Below are positions 60,776 through 64,000 of a DNA stretch of 64,000 bases, one piece after another. The first letter of the stretch is position 1; each line of letters opens with the position of its first letter. Position numbers and translations under genes: made by a program. The stretch lies in assembly GCA_003586115.2 (NCBI GenBank), contig QVOM02000053.1:5189316-5253315 (forward strand). Reading direction: 5' to 3'. The DNA comes from Salvator merianae. Lineage: Eukaryota; Chordata; Lepidosauria; Squamata; Teiidae. A model generated the notes under the pieces. It saw only the letters and a program-made list of their open reading frames with translations. It had not been told where the DNA came from and did not search any database.

Positions 60776-60905
60776 CATTTCTGCACTTATCTGCTCATGG
60801 TTGGGATCAGTGGGTTTTGAGCACCCAGGTCCACTGATTCTGACCATAGGAAGGCATGGTCTAGAATAGCACCGTCTGCATGACAGTGCTGGTTCACACG
60901 GTGAC
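60776..60905. mobile_element. MITE-like fragment starting CCATTTCTGCACTT, with hairpin
   Basis: The end motif resembles the CTTTCTGCAC family. TGGTTGGGATCAGTGG and CCACTGATTCTGACCA form an imperfect stem (13 of 16). The other terminus was not found. Confidence 0.35.
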
Positions 60906-61129
60906 CTTAAAAATCATGTGAACTTTGGCAGCCATCTTCTGAGGCCTACCAGGTTAAGAACAAAAGTTCTTATTCTTAAGCCCCTTGGAGCCTCTGAGGG
61001 ACTGATTTCAGTGGTGAGCTATGGTGCACCACTGAAATGCATGGCCAGGTTTGCCTTCTGCATGCCTCCCATGTTTGGAATCAGGTCCCTTTGGTACACT
61101 TGTAGATTCAATTAAATGAATCCTGGTTG
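60906..61129. other. No feature recognised
   Basis: Short spacer before the L2 copy. Confidence 0.5.
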
Positions 61130-61395
61130 TACCACCACCTTCAATAGCTAGAGGGGTGGGCACTCAGAATAGGACCTTTTCAGTGGCAGCCCGCAGACTG
61201 TGGAACACTCTTCCCCTTGAGGTACTTCAAGCTTCTTCACTTTACACCTTTAGGAAAGCACTGAAGACACACCTGTTTACCGTTGCCTTTGGCTAAAGAT
61301 GCAGCTTTCCTTCCCTGCTTTCAGGCACTGTATTGTGTGCCTTTTACATTCTGTTTTTTATTGTTGTAACTCATCCTGTCTATTGTTCCCCATAG
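61130..61395 (+). mobile_element. L2-type LINE fragment, ORF2 C-terminus and 3' UTR
   Basis: An uninterrupted frame reads LWNTLPLEVLQASSLYTF and then RKALKTHLFT (about 61196-61281). It matches the conserved end of L2-type ORF2, including the THLF ending. The 3' UTR (CTTTCAGGCACTGTATTG, then GTAACTCATCCTG) corresponds to the other copies here. This is the best preserved L2 piece in the window. Confidence 0.85.
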
Positions 61396-61771
61396 ACACT
61401 TATTCTCCCTTTGTGTAAGAGGATGGAAGTGTGAGGAAGCACTTTACAGGTCTGAGTTATGGGGGGAGATTTTTGTGCTGGATGACTTCCTGGGTTATTT
61501 TCTGACTGACATGAAAACACTCCCCTGGAAGTTGCAAACTATGGGGCAGCCATCCACTCCACAAGTCAGAGAACCCACACTATCTGTAAGTGGACTCTTG
61601 TGGCAAGTGGAGGGACCCAGATGCTACTTTATATGGGCGTGGCACAATGCGTTAATAGGTGTGAATTTGAAAGGATACTTGTATTTGAGTTTGCATAATA
61701 GCTCGGGGAGTGTTAGCAAATTTGCGTTTCTAAGTGAACTAAATTAGTTTCCCCAATGGTCCTACCTAGCT
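61396..61771. other. No gene seen
   Basis: A 90-codon open frame (61475-61747, non-ATG start) lacks motifs. Confidence 0.45.
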
Positions 61772-61900
61772 TTCCATTATTTTATTTCTAACATTTGTAT
61801 CCCACCCTTCACCAGAGGTACCAGGGCAGGTCATAACATAGCATAAGACACATACTGAAACATATTTAAAAATATAACCCATCCAGCTTCCCATCTGGAT
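61772..61900 (-). mobile_element. L2-like LINE 3' tail, reverse orientation
   Basis: TTTATTTCTAACATTTGTAT then CCCACCCTTCACCAGAGGTA and GGTCATAACAT are the reverse of an L2-type 3' end. The arrangement parallels 11.6 kb, where an L2 piece on the plus strand is also followed by a reversed tail. Confidence 0.55.
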
Positions 61901-63013
61901 GCCCAATGCCATTGAATTCTCAAACTCAGAGCACTACAGTGTAGTGATGTCTGTAAGCTCTACTAAATTAGAATAGAACAGATGTGAAAGGAGGAGGAGG
62001 AGGATTTAGTAAGCACCTACATCCAAAGAACATTTTCAAGTAGGAGCACTGAATTCATCACACTGTGCACTTTCTCAAGCCCCAAGCTGAGAGAGGAAAG
62101 CTTAAAAAGCAATTCTAGATTTAACTGAGGGTGATAAGTAATGTAAAAGTTTCTGAGAGCAGAGAAATTATCTCCGTTAGCTAGTCTTTCGCTCAAGCAT
62201 TCCTATATTAGTTATTTCAGCTCTTAGCTCCAAATGATTGCTTTGTGACTAGTCAAGAATTGCAATTTCATCATTCTTAGACCATGCAGATGGAAAGTGA
62301 TTGTAGGACATTGATGTTCAAACCAGAGAGAAGAAAAGAAGGAGAAAAAAAAGCAAAGGTTAGTGCCCTCTAAATATGTCATGTTCTCTCTCTCCTTCAG
62401 TCAAGAGTCGTGTATGAATTTCTGCAATGTTCTAATGAGAGAGGCAGGGACACTTCATGACATTATTTCTCCTCCTGCACCTCTTTCCTCTTCTCCTTTC
62501 TAAGAGCAAACTCAAGAAGAAGGCCTTCATCAAATTTATCCATTATAGAAGTCAGCAGTGTTAGGCTGCCTCCAGACAGCAAGAATGAAATACAGTATCT
62601 TGTTTAGCCCCTACTTTCCTCTCGCCGTCTCTGCCAAATGGCAGGGCAAAATCATGGGAAAAGCACAGGTCCTTTGCTTGTCTGGATGCTTGATCACATG
62701 ATGATGTGTTATGTACATCCGGGTATTTTAGTGGCACAAAATACCCAGACGTGCATGACTGCCGGCCCCTGTGCAAACATGATGGGCATTTCCAGGCCAA
62801 AGATCACTGAAACAAGCATCGAGACAGGTAAGCCCATACCACTATTCAGGGAAAATTCACAGTGGGAGTTGATTTATCCCAAACAGCAATAAAGCAGGAT
62901 TCCACCCCTGTTTTCTTGGGGCTAGGCTGAGACTGCCATGGATATCTGACCCAGGACTGGTCTCCACAGGGCATGTTATGGCATCTATGTGGACATTGCA
63001 CTAATCCACTGTT
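61901..63013. other. No gene called; short hairpin at 62721-62746
   Basis: GGGTATTTT (62721-62729) is mirrored by AAAATACCC (62738-62746). A donor-like GAGACAG/GTAAGC at 62827 has only a weak, very close acceptor. The rest is unrecognised, although the part near 62560-62830 is GC-richer and may be an old DNA element. Confidence 0.4.
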
Positions 63014-63240
63014 CAGTCCTTTCTGCACTCGCCTGTAGTGAGATCTACAAAGGGGTCTAGTGGACTATCTTCTGTACTCTAGTGTGGAATTGTAGGAGCT
63101 CCTTCCACATTAGATGAAGTTGAGGACTGGGATGGACATCTTTGATGAGGTCTATGACCAGATTAGGCTTGTATTCTGGACTGTGAAGGGTGTGCAGTCA
63201 GCACACCCCCTGTAGTCCAGAATAGAGCAGGGAGACCTTT
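63014..63240. mobile_element. MITE-like fragment with internal 23-bp inverted repeat
   Basis: It starts CCTTTCTGCACTCGCC, like the 25.38 kb family. ATTCTGGACTGTGAAGGG (from 63173) pairs with CCCCTGTAGTCCAGAAT (to 63223), giving 23-bp arms with five differences and a 5-nt loop. The opposite terminus is not found. Confidence 0.45.
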
Positions 63241-63499
63241 TTGACAGGGCATATGAAAGTGCCACCAGAAAAGGTGCTGGAAGCCAGCACACACCAAAAA
63301 GGGTCCAAAGCTGGAAACTTTGAAGGCCATGGATGGAGGGTGAGAGTCAACTTCAAGGACTGGACCCAGCCATCAAAGCTGATGCTTGGTCTTAGACCAC
63401 AATGGGCTATATGAATGCAAACAACCCTTGGAGTGGGCTAATGCTAGCCCATGTGCTCTGAGTCCACTGGCCTGCCAACAGTACATGGGCCAGAACAGT

Positions 63500-63630
63500 C
63501 AATGTAGTTGACCAATTCAACTACAGTTCAACCAATTCAGTTCAGCTCAAATTGAAGCAGCTCCTTTAGAACCGGGGCTGGTTTGGATTGATTCTAACCA
63601 TTCCAAAATCAAACCAAATTTGCCATTCTC
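63500..63630. mobile_element. GAACC/CAATTC-rich element fragment
   Basis: ACCAATTCAACTACAGTTCA, ACCAATTCAGTTCAGC and GAACCGGGGCTGGTTTGG resemble the bodies of the GAACC-rich elements at 29, 39, 42 and 49 kb. Confidence 0.4.
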
Positions 63631-63698
63631 TATGCCATTCTTGTTATAAAAAATGTTACTCTGTTTCCAGTAAAGTGTTGCCTACTTTTCATTTTCAG

Positions 63699-63785
63699 AG
63701 GCCTGTGAAATCAAAGAGAGTAATCTCAGAAGACAAGAGCACAATTCTATTCCCAGCTGGAGTGCCCTTTTGTGTCTTGTCGGAG
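63699..63785 (+). CDS. Putative internal exon of an unknown gene
   Basis: A strong acceptor (CCTACTTTTCATTTTCAG, ending 63698) and a consensus donor (GAG/GTAAGA at 63786) bound 87 bases, exactly 29 codons in phase 0. The peptide starts RPVKSKRVISEDK and ends FPAGVPFCVLSE. Only this frame stays open when joined to the next putative exon. The second frame hits TGA just after the junction and the third has an internal TGA. The gene is not recognised. Earlier exons would be expected to the left but were not identified. Confidence 0.4.
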
Positions 63786-63875
63786 GTAAGATGTGGGTCA
63801 CAGGAATCATATCACGCTGACAGTTGTTACTTTGGGGATTAACTCCACCTTATCCCCTCCCCTGTTTTCTTCTAG
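63786..63875 (+). other. Putative 90-nt intron
   Basis: It begins GTAAGATG and ends in a long pyrimidine tract (TTATCCCCTCCCCTGTTTTC) followed by TTCTAG. GCTGACAG and TTAAC are possible branch sites. In the exon frame it contains a TAA (63840-63842), so read-through would terminate. Confidence 0.4.
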
Positions 63876-64000
63876 AAATCAAGTGAACAACTGCCTTGGG
63901 ATAGAGAGATTATTCTATTGGAAGAGAATCGCTATCAGTACTGGATGCAGATGAAGCTTAATTTCATCTTTCCATTTATTTTTGTAATACCTACAGCACT
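63876..64000 (+). CDS. Putative exon running off the right edge
   Basis: It follows the strong acceptor and continues the phase-0 frame with KSSEQLPWDREIILLEENRY, then QYWMQMKLNF and a hydrophobic end (IFPFIFVIPTA). It remains open for 41 codons to the window edge. A donor-like GTAATA near 63983 could end it earlier, in which case the hydrophobic part is intron. The mix of acidic, aromatic and charged residues looks like ordinary coding sequence. No family is recognised. Confidence 0.38.

Noticed and set aside
62797..62827. Possible 31-base exon before GTAAGC
   Set aside because: It is too short and its acceptor is weak. It probably reflects a chance GTAAGC.
1..64000. CRISPR arrays, operons, tRNA or rRNA genes, phage or plasmid modules
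   Set aside because: None are present. The direct repeats are microsatellites or dispersed elements, and the only tRNA-like sequence is the SINE head.

Overview
The window looks like a stretch of nuclear chromosome from a vertebrate, most likely a squamate reptile (a lizard). It is AT-rich and visibly poor in CG dinucleotides. It is studded with microsatellites: AC, GT, AT, GA, AAAG, CTAT and trinucleotide runs. It carries remnants of several retroelement lineages that coexist in squamates: L2, CR1, L1, a tRNA-headed SINE and small palindromic DNA elements. No bacterial, plasmid or phage organisation is present, and no long uninterrupted gene is visible. The lineage call rests on repeat families recognised from memory, not on a database search.

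Layout. 0-11 kb: a GC-richer tandem duplication at the left edge, a striking 82-nt near-perfect hairpin (693-774), then mostly unique sequence. 11-17 kb: L2 fragments in both orientations, an L1 ORF2 remnant on the minus strand and a SINE with a purine minisatellite. 18.2 kb: a possible first coding exon with a signal peptide. 21-28 kb: a CR1 tail, compound microsatellites, a palindromic MITE-like element and a 21-bp minisatellite inside an open frame. 29-37 kb: a LINE C-terminal remnant, an L2 fragment with an AAAG tail, and elements ending in TGCA-x-TCCCT. 38.5-39.1 kb: protein-like but frame-broken sequence on the minus strand, of unknown origin. 39-52 kb: elements rich in GAACC/GGTTC, L2 tails and a CTAT array. 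52.6-54.2 kb: the best retroelement copy, the 3' half of an L1 ORF2. 56 kb: a 206-bp foldback element with 42-bp arms and one mismatch. 59.3-60.1 kb: the longest ATG-started open frame (204 codons), overlaid with perfect inverted repeats. 61-62 kb: L2 in both orientations. 63.7-64 kb: two putative exons around a 90-nt intron with strong splice signals, running off the right edge.

If the putative exons are real, the window is mostly intergenic or intronic, with one gene possibly starting near 18 kb and another (or a later part of the same one) at the right edge. Nothing ties them together in sequence. I found no coherent new multi-gene system. The best leads are the 693-774 hairpin, the 38.5-39.1 kb broken coding sequence, the edge exons and the 56 kb foldback.
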